Shown one piece after another: positions 1 to 8,230 of a stretch of 64,000 nucleotides of DNA. The notes beneath the pieces were generated by a model. It was not told the origin of the DNA. It worked only from the letters and a program-made list of their open reading frames with translations, and made no database searches. Position numbers and translations under genes: made by a program. Source of the DNA: Myxococcales bacterium. GTDB taxonomy: Bacteria; Myxococcota; UBA727; VGSZ01. The stretch's first letter is position 1. Each line of letters begins with the position of its first letter. The stretch is from positions 1 through 64,000 of the forward strand of contig JAHFED010000001.1 in the NCBI GenBank assembly GCA_023248635.1, read 5' to 3'.

Positions 1-978
1 CACGAAAAGGGCAGCTTCACGGGCGCGCTGGCCAGAAAGGTCGGCCGCTTCGAGCTCGCGCGGGCGGGCACCATCTTTCTCGACGAGATCGGCGACATCA
101 GCCCCAAAACGCAGGTCTCTTTGTTGCGGGTGCTGCAGGAGCGGCAATTCGAACGCGTGGGCGGCACCCAGACCGTGCACACCGACGCCGTCGTCATTTG
201 CGCCACCCACCGCGATCTCGAAGAGATGGTACGCCAGGGATCGTTCCGCGAAGATCTCTACTACCGGCTCAAAGGCGTCGTCGTCGAAGTCCCGGCTCTG
301 CGCGAGCGCCCCGAAGACATTCCACTGCTGGTCGCTGCCTTCCTCGATCGCGCCCGGGGCGAGCTCGGACGCGCCCCGCGGCGCATGACCCCCGCGGCCA
401 CCGACGTGCTCAGCCGCTACCGTTGGCCCGGCAACATTCGCGAGCTGCAAAACGTGGTGCGCTCGGTGGCCCTGTTTTGCGAAAGCGAGGTCGTCGACGT
501 CGACGACCTGGCGGAGTTTCCCGAGCTCTTTCAAGAAACGGCGGGGGCGCGCCACGACACACCCAGACTCCAGCACCCACCAACGACGACGACGACGGCC
601 CTGCCCACGCAGCTCGAGCGTGCGCGCCCCATCGAGCGGCGCGAAGATCCTCCGGTCGAGCGCGCCGAGCCTTCGCGGCCGGCAGCGGCCCCCGCCCCAC
701 CACCCGAGCTCCCATCGACGACGACGACGAATGGGGGAACCCGCGACGTGCTGCGGCGCGTGGGCGAAGAGTCCGAGGGACTGGCGCTGGGCGATCTCAA
801 GCGGCGGCTCGAGTTCGAGGCCATCGCCAACGCCATCCGCCAGACCGGCGGCAACGTCACCCGGGCGGCGGCCCTCTTGAAGATGAAGAGGCCGCGCCTC
901 TCGCAGATCATCAACGGCAACCCCGAGCTCAAGGTCATCAAAGACGCCCTGCGCGGCGAAGACGACGACGCGGCTTGA
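1..978 (+). CDS. Sigma-54-dependent transcriptional activator, 5' end outside the window
   Basis: Enhancer-binding AAA+ protein that remodels RNA polymerase-sigma54 at -24/-12 promoters. The frame is open from base 1, so the N-terminal sensor domain and Walker A are outside the window. Visible are the sigma54-contact loop as GSFTGA (visible residues 4-9, a conservative variant of GAFTGA), Walker B TIFLDEI (24-30), the sensor/arginine-finger region, and RYRWPGNIRELQN near residue 140. A long Pro/Thr/Arg-rich linker follows, then a C-terminal Fis-type helix-turn-helix near residues 270-315. The linker is unusually long and carries TTTT runs encoded by ACG repeats. Target genes and input signal cannot be read from this fragment. 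It ends 86 bases before pyrG on the same strand. Confidence 0.93.
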   Translation, partial: HEKGSFTGALARKVGRFELARAGTIFLDEIGDISPKTQVSLLRVLQERQFERVGGTQTVHTDAVVICATHRDLEEMVRQGSFREDLYYRLKGVVVEVPALRERPEDIPLLVAAFLDRARGELGRAPRRMTPAATDVLSRYRWPGNIRELQNVVRSVALFCESEVVDVDDLAEFPELFQETAGARHDTPRLQHPPTTTTTALPTQLERARPIERREDPPVERAEPSRPAAAPAPPPELPSTTTTNGGTRDVLRRVGEESEGLALGDLKRRLEFEAIANAIRQTGGNVTRAAALLKMKRPRLSQIINGNPELKVIKDALRGEDDDAA

Positions 979-1064
979 GCGCTCGACGTCAAGCGCCGAT
1001 CTCGGCGGCGAGAAGAAACACGCACCGTTGACGTCGTCGTGTGGGTCTGCGACCGCGATCGTCC

Positions 1065-2678
1065 ATGGCTACCCGCAAGACCAAGGTCATCTTCGTCACG
1101 GGAGGCGTGGTCAGCTCGCTCGGCAAGGGCATCACCGCGTCCTCCCTTGGTGCTCTCCTGGAAAACCGGGGACTCGACATCACCATCCTCAAGCTCGACC
1201 CCTACTTGAACGTCGATCCAGGAACGATGTCGCCCTTTCAACACGGCGAAGTCTTCGTCACCGACGACGGCGCTGAGACCGATCTGGATCTGGGGCACTA
1301 CGAGCGCTTCACCCAGGGCACCCTGAGCCGGTTGAATTCGGTGTCGGCGGGGCAGATCTACGCCCGCGTGTTGGATCGTGAACGACGCGGCGACTACCTG
1401 GGAAAAACCGTACAAGTCATTCCCCATGTCACCAACGAGATCAAAGACGCCATCCGCGCCTGTGCCCTCGGCCACGACCTGATCATCGTCGAGGTCGGCG
1501 GCACCGTCGGCGACATCGAATCCCTGCCCTTCCTCGAGACCGTCCGCCAGATGAAGGCCGAAGATGGCCAAGAAAACTGTATCGTCATTCACTGCGCCTG
1601 GGTGCCCTTCATCCGAAGCGCCGATGAGCTGAAGACCAAGCCGACGCAGCACTCCGTCAAGCAGCTGCTCTCCATCGGCATCCAACCCGATGTGTTGGTG
1701 CTGCGTGCTGAGATGCCGCTGCCCGTCGAGGTCAAAGAGAAGATCTCTCTCTTCTGCAACGTGTCCAAAGACGCCGTCGTCTCCTGTCCTGACCTCGACA
1801 CCATCTACGGGGTGCCCTTGCACCTCAAGGGCGAAGGCCTCGACGACAAAGTCACCGAGCTCTTGAACATCTGGAGCCGCGCGCCCCGGGTCGAGCGCTG
1901 GGAGAAGATCGTCGACGCCTTCCACCACCCCGCCTACGACGTCACCATCGGCATCGTCGGCAAGTACGTCGATCTGAAGGAGTCCTACAAGTCCATCAAC
2001 GAGGCGCTGATCCACGCCGGCATCGCGACCCGGAGCCGGGTCAAGCTGCGCCACATCGATGCCGAAGAGATCGAAGTCAAAGGCGCCGACAGCACACTCG
2101 CGGATTGTCACGGGATTCTGGTTCCAGGTGGCTTTGGATCGCGCGGGACACAGGGGAAAATCCAAGCTGTTCGCTACGCCCGTGAGCGCAAGGTGCCCTT
2201 CTTTGGTATTTGTCTGGGCCTGCAGATTGCCGTCATCGAATTTGCCCGACACGTTGCCGGCATGCCGACAGCGACCAGCGAAGAATTCGACCCCAGCGCC
2301 AGCGACAAAGTCATCCACATGATGGAGCATCAAAAATCGGTCGTGCTTAAGGGTGGCTCGATGCGTCTTGGCGCCTATCCCTGCGTGCTGAAATCCGGGT
2401 CTCTCGCGCAAAAAGTGTATCAGCAAAACGAGATCCGCGAGCGCCACCGCCACCGCTTCGAGGTCAACAACAGCTACCGGGAACGACTGCAAACCATGGG
2501 CATGTCCTTCTCCGGCTTGTCTCCCGACAACGAGCTGGTCGAAATGATCGAGCTGCCCGACCACCCCTATTTCATCGGCTGCCAGTTCCACCCCGAATTC
2601 TTGTCGCGCCCCTGGAAGGCCCACCCTCTCTTCCTCTCCCTCGTCGACGCCTCCCTGAAGCACAAGCCTGCGTCCTGA
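1065..2678 (+). CDS. pyrG: CTP synthase
   Basis: Converts UTP to CTP using ATP and glutamine (pyrimidine biosynthesis, cytosol). The 537-residue product has the N-terminal synthetase domain ([16 protein letters not shown], then the [21 protein letters not shown] region) and a C-terminal class I glutamine amidotransferase with the nucleophile in FFGICLGLQ and the His-Glu pair in CQFHPEF. Length matches the family (about 535-550). I chose the ATG at 1065 because homology begins with [14 protein letters not shown]; a GTG 24 bases upstream would add eight unconserved residues. The aldehyde dehydrogenase gene starts 7 bases after the stop. Codons shift to an AT-leaning choice in the glutaminase half, roughly 2095-2430, although the protein is well conserved there. 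Confidence 0.98.
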   Translation: MATRKTKVIFVTGGVVSSLGKGITASSLGALLENRGLDITILKLDPYLNVDPGTMSPFQHGEVFVTDDGAETDLDLGHYERFTQGTLSRLNSVSAGQIYARVLDRERRGDYLGKTVQVIPHVTNEIKDAIRACALGHDLIIVEVGGTVGDIESLPFLETVRQMKAEDGQENCIVIHCAWVPFIRSADELKTKPTQHSVKQLLSIGIQPDVLVLRAEMPLPVEVKEKISLFCNVSKDAVVSCPDLDTIYGVPLHLKGEGLDDKVTELLNIWSRAPRVERWEKIVDAFHHPAYDVTIGIVGKYVDLKESYKSINEALIHAGIATRSRVKLRHIDAEEIEVKGADSTLADCHGILVPGGFGSRGTQGKIQAVRYARERKVPFFGICLGLQIAVIEFARHVAGMPTATSEEFDPSASDKVIHMMEHQKSVVLKGGSMRLGAYPCVLKSGSLAQKVYQQNEIRERHRHRFEVNNSYRERLQTMGMSFSGLSPDNELVEMIELPDHPYFIGCQFHPEFLSRPWKAHPLFLSLVDASLKHKPAS

Positions 2679-2685
2679 GGCGCCG

Positions 2686-4071
2686 GTGGTCGACCTGGAT
2701 TTCACACGCGATGCGGCTTTGGGGCCAATGGACCGTCTGCGGAGCGCCCAGGGCGCGTTTTCGACGACGTCGTTGGCCGAGCGTTCGCGCTTGCTCGGTG
2801 GGCTGCGCCATGCCGTGTTGCGCGCTGCCGATCGCTTCGCCGACGTCTTGGTCTCCGAGCTCGGCAAGGTCCGCACCGAAGCCCTGACCCTCGATGTGGC
2901 TCCGGCGGCGATGACTTTGTCCTGGGCTGCCAGCGCCGGACCGCGGGCGTTGGCGTCGTCGAGGTTGCCTTCTTTCTTGCCGGGCTTTCCGCGGCTGGCG
3001 ACGTCGTCGTGGCGACCCCGCGGGGTGTGCGCGCTGCTGTCGCCGTGGAACTACCCCCTCGCCATTCCGATGGCGACCATTGCCGCGGCGCTGGCCGGCG
3101 GAAACGCGGTGCTGTGGAAACCCTCGGAGCACGCGCCCCGCTGCTCACAGCTGCTGCTCGACGTGCTGCGCGAGGGCGGTCTGCCCCACGACCTCATTCA
3201 GATCGTGCAGGGCGGTGCCGAAGCGGGTCGCAACCTCGTCGAGAACGCCGACGTCGACCACCTCACTTTCGTCGGCAGCACCGCGGTGGGGCGCTTGGTG
3301 GCCGCCCGCTGCGGGGAGCGCCTGATCCCCTGCACCGTCGAGCTCGGTGGCAAGGCTGCGGCCATCGTGCTCCCCAGCGCCGACGTCGAACGCTGTGCCC
3401 GCGCCCTGGTCTTTGGGGGCCTGGCCAATGGAGGCCAAAGCTGTGTCGCCGTCGAACGGGTTTATGCCTCTAGCGTCGTCTTCGATCGGCTGTTTTCGCG
3501 CACGTGCGCCCTGGCCCAAGCCCTGCGTCCCGGCGTCGAGCTGGGACGTGCGGTGCTCGCCCCGCGACACGAGCAACTGCGGCGAGAGCTCGCGCGCCTG
3601 GGCACCGACGAGGCCGTCGTCGACGTCACCGGGCGATCGACCACCCTGCTCACCGACGAGACCTTCGGCGCCGCCCTCCCTTTCGTGCGCGTGCAGAACA
3701 CCGACGACGCCATCGCCGCCGCCAACGCCCACCCTCTGCAACTGGCCGCCTACGTCTTCGGGCAACGCGCGCAGGCCCGCGCCGTGGCCACCCGACTGCG
3801 CGCACCCATGGTGGCCGTCGACGACGTCATGATTCACTACGCCTTGCCGCAGGTGCCCTTCGGCGGCACCGGCGCTTCGGGCTTTGGTCGCGTGCACGGC
3901 ACCGAAGGCCTGCGCTCTTTGTGCGTGGAGCAGGTGCTCGTCGAAAACACCTTGCCGCTGACGCCGTCGTCTGAGCCCTGGTGGCAGCCCTACCATCGCT
4001 CGCCCACCCCCTGGCTGCGCGCCCTCGACAAGACCCTGGCCCTGATCGAAGGCCTACGTCGTCGTCGTTGA
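2686..4071 (+). CDS. Aldehyde dehydrogenase family protein
   Basis: NAD(P)-dependent oxidation of an aldehyde to an acid is the expected reaction; the substrate is unknown. The 461-residue protein has the Rossmann entry SPWNYPLAIPM, the cofactor motif FVGSTAVGR, the general-base Glu in VELGGKAA and the catalytic Cys in GGQSCV, all in canonical order. It lacks about 25-40 residues compared with typical 480-500-residue members. The C-terminal 100 residues resemble the short fatty-aldehyde/coniferyl-aldehyde type. The GTG start at 2686 lies 7 bases after pyrG, so the two are probably co-transcribed. The downstream neighbour is convergent, with only 10 bases between stops. Confidence 0.92.
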   Translation: MVDLDFTRDAALGPMDRLRSAQGAFSTTSLAERSRLLGGLRHAVLRAADRFADVLVSELGKVRTEALTLDVAPAAMTLSWAASAGPRALASSRLPSFLPGFPRLATSSWRPRGVCALLSPWNYPLAIPMATIAAALAGGNAVLWKPSEHAPRCSQLLLDVLREGGLPHDLIQIVQGGAEAGRNLVENADVDHLTFVGSTAVGRLVAARCGERLIPCTVELGGKAAAIVLPSADVERCARALVFGGLANGGQSCVAVERVYASSVVFDRLFSRTCALAQALRPGVELGRAVLAPRHEQLRRELARLGTDEAVVDVTGRSTTLLTDETFGAALPFVRVQNTDDAIAAANAHPLQLAAYVFGQRAQARAVATRLRAPMVAVDDVMIHYALPQVPFGGTGASGFGRVHGTEGLRSLCVEQVLVENTLPLTPSSEPWWQPYHRSPTPWLRALDKTLALIEGLRRRR

Positions 4072-4081
4072 CGCAACGACC

Positions 4082-5293
4082 CTACTTCTTGCCTTCACGC
4101 GCGGTGCGCACCCACTCGTCTGGCTTCTTGCCACCCTTGAGCTTCAGCAGCAGCTTCCAGCCGATGTAGGCGGGCGCCTTGACGAGGACGAGGACGGAGC
4201 GCCACCCCAAGCCGCTGAGTTGCATGCCCCGCACGATGTAGAGCAGGAGGCACAGCGCCGGCAGCCAGGAGAGCGCCGTCAGCAGATCGGGCCCCACCAG
4301 CAACGCCCGCCCGCCCCCGACGACGAGCACCGCCGCCACCAGCAGCGCCACCGACGACAGGGGCGGCACCAGCAGGTCGAGGGCGAGATCCAAGAGCATG
4401 ACACTGCGGGTCTTGACGGCATCGCGCAGCACACCAGGGAGCACCTCGCTCTTCAGCTTCTTGCGCCCTTCCTCCCAGCGTCGACGCTGGCTCTCGCTGG
4501 CCTGGCCTCCCGAAACCATCTCCCCCAGCACGTGGGCATCAACGACGGCGACGACGCGGACGGCGCCGCGACCCAGAGCCAGCCCTTGTTCGACGTCTTC
4601 CACGAGGCCGTAGGCCTTCTGCGGGAAACGCTCGAGGCAAGCTCGGGTGAAACACATGCCGTTGCCGCGCAGGCCCGCCGACAGCCCCAGCCTTTCGCGG
4701 GCGTTGCTGCGCAGGGTGTGAAACATGGCCAAGGCCAGGGCCATCAGCTCCGTGCGCCACGACGCCTCGATGTTGGAAACGCCGTACTCGGCTTGCATGG
4801 CCAAGGCGCCTTCGGCGATGCGCGAGGCGAAGGCCACCAAGAGATTGGGCGAGACCACCGTGTCGGCGTCGACGACGACGACGGCGTCGGCCAGGGTCTC
4901 CTTCAAGACGTGGGCAAAACCAAGTTCCAGCGCGTAACCCTTGCCGCGCAGCTCAGCATTGTGGCGCACCAGCACCGTGGCCCCGGCCGCGCGCGCCACC
5001 GTCGCCGTGCCATCGCTGCAGTTGTCGGCGACGACGATGATGTCGACGGACTCGCGCGGCCAGTCGACGGCCAGCAGGCTGGCCACGGTGGCCCCGATCC
5101 CGTTTTCTTCGTTGTGGGCAGGTACGACGAAGGCAAAACGCTGAGAGCGCGACGACGTCACCGATGGACGGTGCCGGGCCGCGAGCAGCGCCAGGAAAGC
5201 CAAATAGAGCGTCGGCAACAGGGCCAACGCCAGGAGCCCGCCCGAGAGAAAGAGGAGCGCGAGCTGCGCGGTGGGAGGAACGGGTCCGAACAT
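4082..5293 (-). CDS. Membrane glycosyltransferase, family 2 (cellulose synthase-like fold)
   Basis: Transfers a sugar from a nucleotide donor onto a growing glycan at the cytoplasmic membrane; donor and acceptor are unknown. There is one N-terminal membrane segment (about residues 10-40), a GT-A domain with VVPAHNEENGI, the metal-binding motif VVDADT and an acidic EDVEQ motif in the acceptor region, a QRRRW-like cluster (SQRRRWEEGRKK), then two or three C-terminal membrane helices. This order is typical of processive GT2 enzymes such as hyaluronan or poly-GlcNAc synthases. The ATG at 5293 was chosen over an upstream frame extension that would overlap the preceding gene. It follows the Wza-like export gene by 31 bases, so the pair likely makes and exports one polysaccharide. 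Confidence 0.9.
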   Translation of the reverse strand: MFGPVPPTAQLALLFLSGGLLALALLPTLYLAFLALLAARHRPSVTSSRSQRFAFVVPAHNEENGIGATVASLLAVDWPRESVDIIVVADNCSDGTATVARAAGATVLVRHNAELRGKGYALELGFAHVLKETLADAVVVVDADTVVSPNLLVAFASRIAEGALAMQAEYGVSNIEASWRTELMALALAMFHTLRSNARERLGLSAGLRGNGMCFTRACLERFPQKAYGLVEDVEQGLALGRGAVRVVAVVDAHVLGEMVSGGQASESQRRRWEEGRKKLKSEVLPGVLRDAVKTRSVMLLDLALDLLVPPLSSVALLVAAVLVVGGGRALLVGPDLLTALSWLPALCLLLYIVRGMQLSGLGWRSVLVLVKAPAYIGWKLLLKLKGGKKPDEWVRTAREGKK

Positions 5294-5324
5294 GGTCTGT
5301 GGCCGCCTGGGCGGGAGGCTGAAG

Positions 5325-6053
5325 CTACTCGACGACGATGACGTCGCCGTCTTCGACGTGGAAGCGCAGCCCCTTGCCATCGGATCGCGAGAGGCGCGCC
5401 CAGGAAAAGCGCACGCGGTTGTTCGACACCGGCGGCACGGCAGCGGCGGCGTCGGGCACAGCTTCGGGCGCAGGAGCGCCGTCTGCGGGGGGCGTCTCCG
5501 GCGTCGGCGCTGCGGGCGGTGCGGGCGGTGCGGGCGCAGCGTCGGGGGCCGCGGTGCGTCCCTTGCGGATCACGAAGATGCGTTCTTTTTCGGCGAACTC
5601 GCTCAGGCCGCCGGCCAGCGCCACTGCGTCGAGGACGGTGGTGCCAGGCTGGAGCTCGAAGCTGCCGGGCTGCCGGACCTCGCCGACGACGGCGAAGCTG
5701 GGTTGGCGGGTCTCGAGCACGGCCACAGACACCGACGGCTTGTCGATGAAGCCCGTGCCCGAGAGGCGCAGGGCGATCTCGGCGCTGGCCATGGGCGGGG
5801 TCTTGCCGAGCACGACGACATCCCCGACCAGGGGCACCGTCACGTTGCCGTCGTCGCGGACCAACACCTCGCCCGACAACGACTCCTGCTTGAACACCGT
5901 GACCTGGAGCTTGTCGCCGCCGCGGATCTTGTAGGGCGACGGCTGCAGCTGCTCTTCGGCGAGATCGTCGACCCAGGTGAAGTTGTCGGCCACCTCGACT
6001 GTGCCAAAACACGAAGCACAGAAAAGCGCGATGACGACGAGAAACGAGCGCAC
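5325..6053 (-). CDS. Polysaccharide export lipoprotein (Wza-like, Poly_export plus SLBB)
   Basis: Outer-membrane polysaccharide export component. The 242-residue protein begins with a short signal peptide ending at a lipobox-like CASC. A Poly_export segment follows (YKIRGGDKLQVTVFKQESL, then VRDDGNVTVPLVGDV), and an SLBB domain (FAVVGEVRQPGSFELQPGTT, DAVALAGGL). A Pro/Ala-rich insert of about 45 residues then separates the SLBB from the C-terminal beta strand ending HVEDGDVIVVE. It is shorter than Wza (about 380) and similar to short export proteins of delta- and alphaproteobacteria. It is divergent from fur, with 141 bases between the starts, and is the first gene of a two-gene leftward operon with the glycosyltransferase. 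Confidence 0.92.
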   Translation of the reverse strand: MRSFLVVIALFCASCFGTVEVADNFTWVDDLAEEQLQPSPYKIRGGDKLQVTVFKQESLSGEVLVRDDGNVTVPLVGDVVVLGKTPPMASAEIALRLSGTGFIDKPSVSVAVLETRQPSFAVVGEVRQPGSFELQPGTTVLDAVALAGGLSEFAEKERIFVIRKGRTAAPDAAPAPPAPPAAPTPETPPADGAPAPEAVPDAAAAVPPVSNNRVRFSWARLSRSDGKGLRFHVEDGDVIVVE

Positions 6054-6194
6054 GGGGCCTCCGACGAAGTGGTCGTCACACTAACACAACCGCCTGGGCC
6101 GGCGGCCGAGGTGGCCAGCCGGCGACGCGCCCGGGTCTTTTTCCCCGCGCACTCTCTCTCAAGGAAAAGAGGGGGACGCGCTACGCTCCCGCTC

Positions 6195-6653
6195 ATGAAC
6201 GCCGAGCCCGCCCACCCGCGCGACGTCATGCGGGCCTACATCACCAAGAACGGCATGAAGACGAGCAGGCAGCGGGAGCTGATCGCCGAGACCTTCTTCG
6301 GCGTCGACGGGCACCTGTCCATCGACGAGCTGTTGGAGCGTGTGCGGGTCGAAGATCCCCGCATCGGGCAGGCCACGGTGTACCGAACCATGAAGTTGCT
6401 GGCGAAGGCCGGTCTGGCCGAGGTCCGGCAATTCGGCGACGGCCACACCCGCTACGAGCGGGCCCATGGCGACCAAGAGGAGCACCACGACCACCTGATC
6501 TGCACCTCATGCGGCAAGATCGTCGAGTTCGTGAACCCGCAGATCGAGTCCCTGCAAGCGCGGGTGGCCAAACAGCACGGCTTCGTCGTCACCCACCACA
6601 AGATGGAGCTCTACGGCACTTGTGAAGACTGCCAGCGACTGCACCGGCGCTGA
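6195..6653 (+). CDS. fur: Fur family ferric uptake regulator
   Basis: Iron-responsive (or related metal-responsive) repressor. The 152-residue protein has an N-terminal winged helix (MKTSRQRELIAETFF; recognition region IGQATVYRTMKLL near 58-69), the metal-binding HHDH cluster (97-100) and two zinc-binding pairs, CTSC (103-106) and CEDC (143-146). Both CxxC pairs are present, as in Fur proper rather than the shorter Mur type; PerR cannot be excluded by eye. The ATG at 6195 agrees with the family N-terminus. A strong Fur-box match lies elsewhere in this window at 34138-34156, so a direct target can be tested. Confidence 0.95.
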   Translation: MNAEPAHPRDVMRAYITKNGMKTSRQRELIAETFFGVDGHLSIDELLERVRVEDPRIGQATVYRTMKLLAKAGLAEVRQFGDGHTRYERAHGDQEEHHDHLICTSCGKIVEFVNPQIESLQARVAKQHGFVVTHHKMELYGTCEDCQRLHRR

Positions 6654-6712
6654 GCACCGGCCCTGAGCCCCGCCTGCCAATTGGCCACCCGCCTGAGGGC
6701 AGCGAACTCCTC

Positions 6713-6770
6713 CAGATCGCATCAGATCAGGCCGGCTATGTAACTTGCTCCAGATCCATGTCAGGATCTG
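6713..6770. promoter_or_regulatory. CAGATC repeat cluster upstream of the partition cassette (candidate operator/centromere)
   Basis: CAGATC occurs at 6713, 6723 and 6751 on the plus strand and as its complement GATCTG at 6765. The first two are 10 bases apart, one helical turn. The last two form the ends of an inverted repeat with arms CAGATCC and GGATCTG and a 6-base spacer (6751-6770), ending 3 bases before the ParA start codon. Type Ib partition systems place such sites directly upstream of parA, where the small partner both represses the operon and marks the DNA. That role is inferred here. Confidence 0.55.
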
Positions 6771-6773
6771 CCC

Positions 6774-7889
6774 ATGAGCACCGAAAGCGCGACCTGCACC
6801 ATCTGCGGCAAGGCCTTCCGACCGCGGCTCCACTACCAGACAGAAGCGGGCGAGCAGACCCGCTTCTACTGCTCGCTGCCCTGCCGAGCGGGGCAAACAG
6901 CCCAAGGCAAGGTCCGCTGTGACACCTGCGGCGACGCCTTCGAGCTGACCTTTGCCTATCAAGCCGCGCGCGATCCCCAGGGACGCACGCGCTACGCCTG
7001 CTCTGAGGCCTGCAAGCAGAAGGCGACGACGACGACGGCGGCTGCTCTCAGGCCCTATCGGGTCGCGGTGCTCAACCAAAAAGGAGGAGTCGGCAAGACG
7101 ACGACGTCGGTGAACGTGGCCGCGGGTTTGGCCGAAGCCGGCGGACGCGTGCTGCTCATCGACGGCGACGCCCAGGGCAACGTCGGCATCTCATTGGGCA
7201 TCAAGGCCGAGAAAACGCTCTACCACGTGTTGATGGAGCAGGTCTCCGTCGACGACGCGGTGGTGCCGCTGGGCGCGAACTTCGACGTGCTCTGCAGCGA
7301 CGACACCTTGGCCGCAGCCGAGATCAAGCTGGCCCAACATCCCGGACGCGGCGGCGTGCTGCAAAAAAAGCTCGACCACGCGGGCGCGGTGTTCACCAAG
7401 GCTGGCAGCGCCGGCTACACCCACGTCGTCGTCGATTGCGCGCCGAGCTTGAGCCTCATCAACCAAAACGCGCTGTGCGCCGTCGACGAAGTGTTGATTC
7501 CGGTGGCTTGCGATTACCTGAGTCTGGTCGGTGTGAAACAGGTGTTGAAGACGCTGAAGAACGTGCACGCGCATCTGGGGCACACGGTGATGGTGGGCGG
7601 GGTGTTGCCCACCTTCTACGACGGGCGCGCCAAGATCTGCCGCGACGCTCTCGAGGCTTTGCGCAAGCACTTCGGCGACCTCTGCCTGCCGCCCATCCGC
7701 CAAAACACCAAGCTGAAGGAGGCGCCGAGCCACAAAAAGACCATCTTCGAGCACGATCCGACGTCGACAGGAGCGGAGGACTACCGAGTCGTCGTCGCCT
7801 ACGTGTTGGCGCGGGCCCAGCTGGTCGCACGCGACGAAGCGAAGAAGGCGGCGTCTGCCCTTGCTCCCCTGCTCAAGGTGGCGCCATGA
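6774..7889 (+). CDS. ParA-family partition ATPase with two N-terminal zinc-finger-like modules
   Basis: Deviant Walker ATPase that would move a DNA or protein cargo over the nucleoid. Residues 1-85 hold two repeated four-Cys modules: Cys 8, 11, 33, 37 and Cys 49, 52, 76, 80, each CxxC followed by CxxxC, probably treble-clef zinc ribbons. The ATPase starts near residue 95 with the deviant Walker A NQKGGVGKTTT (101-111, signature Lys present), DGDAQGN, and VVVDCAPSLS as Walker B. Total length is 371, where a plain plasmid-type ParA is about 210-260. The zinc modules are not part of the standard family. The stop overlaps the next start (ATGA), so the small RHH protein is translationally coupled. 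Confidence 0.9.
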   Translation: MSTESATCTICGKAFRPRLHYQTEAGEQTRFYCSLPCRAGQTAQGKVRCDTCGDAFELTFAYQAARDPQGRTRYACSEACKQKATTTTAAALRPYRVAVLNQKGGVGKTTTSVNVAAGLAEAGGRVLLIDGDAQGNVGISLGIKAEKTLYHVLMEQVSVDDAVVPLGANFDVLCSDDTLAAAEIKLAQHPGRGGVLQKKLDHAGAVFTKAGSAGYTHVVVDCAPSLSLINQNALCAVDEVLIPVACDYLSLVGVKQVLKTLKNVHAHLGHTVMVGGVLPTFYDGRAKICRDALEALRKHFGDLCLPPIRQNTKLKEAPSHKKTIFEHDPTSTGAEDYRVVVAYVLARAQLVARDEAKKAASALAPLLKVAP

Positions 7890-8230
7890 GCAAGGCAGAG
7901 CGCAAGGACTCGGTACCCCCAACCCGCGGCAAGGCCAACAGCGCCGAGCTCGGCCTCGGCGACAACCCCCTGGCCGACGACGTCCTCGTCGACGCTTTCT
8001 ATGCGCCGGTGAAAAAGAAGACCGGGCGTAAGCCGCGGGGACGACAACCCCTCAAAGACGGGCGCACGTTTCGGCTGGTGACCTTCTCGGTCTACGAAGA
8101 CGACGTCGCTCGTCTCGATCAGCTGCTGGCCGATGCCCGCGAGCTGGGGCACCGACGCGTGAGCCGCAGTCAGATCGTGCGGCTGGCGCTGCGCCAGGTC
8201 GATCTCTCCCAGTTGCCGGACGAGATTTGA
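7886..8230 (+). CDS. Small ribbon-helix-helix-like DNA-binding partner of ParA
   Basis: 114 residues. The first 55 are Lys/Arg/Pro-rich and look disordered, including KKKTGRKPRGRQP. The last 55 fit a ribbon-helix-helix fold: a beta strand FRLVTFSVY, helix A EDDVARLDQLLADAREL, and helix B SRSQIVRLALRQV. Size, position, the disordered basic arm and ATGA overlap match the ParG/small-ParB partners of type Ib partition ATPases. It probably binds the CAGATC cluster upstream of parA; this is inference. The TTG start of the next gene overlaps its stop. Confidence 0.78.
   Translation: MSKAERKDSVPPTRGKANSAELGLGDNPLADDVLVDAFYAPVKKKTGRKPRGRQPLKDGRTFRLVTFSVYEDDVARLDQLLADARELGHRRVSRSQIVRLALRQVDLSQLPDEI

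Noticed and set aside
531-2876. Long antisense open frame (781 codons) over pyrG
   Set aside because: It is the antisense of conserved pyrG and has no recognisable domains. In high-GC DNA such shadows are expected.
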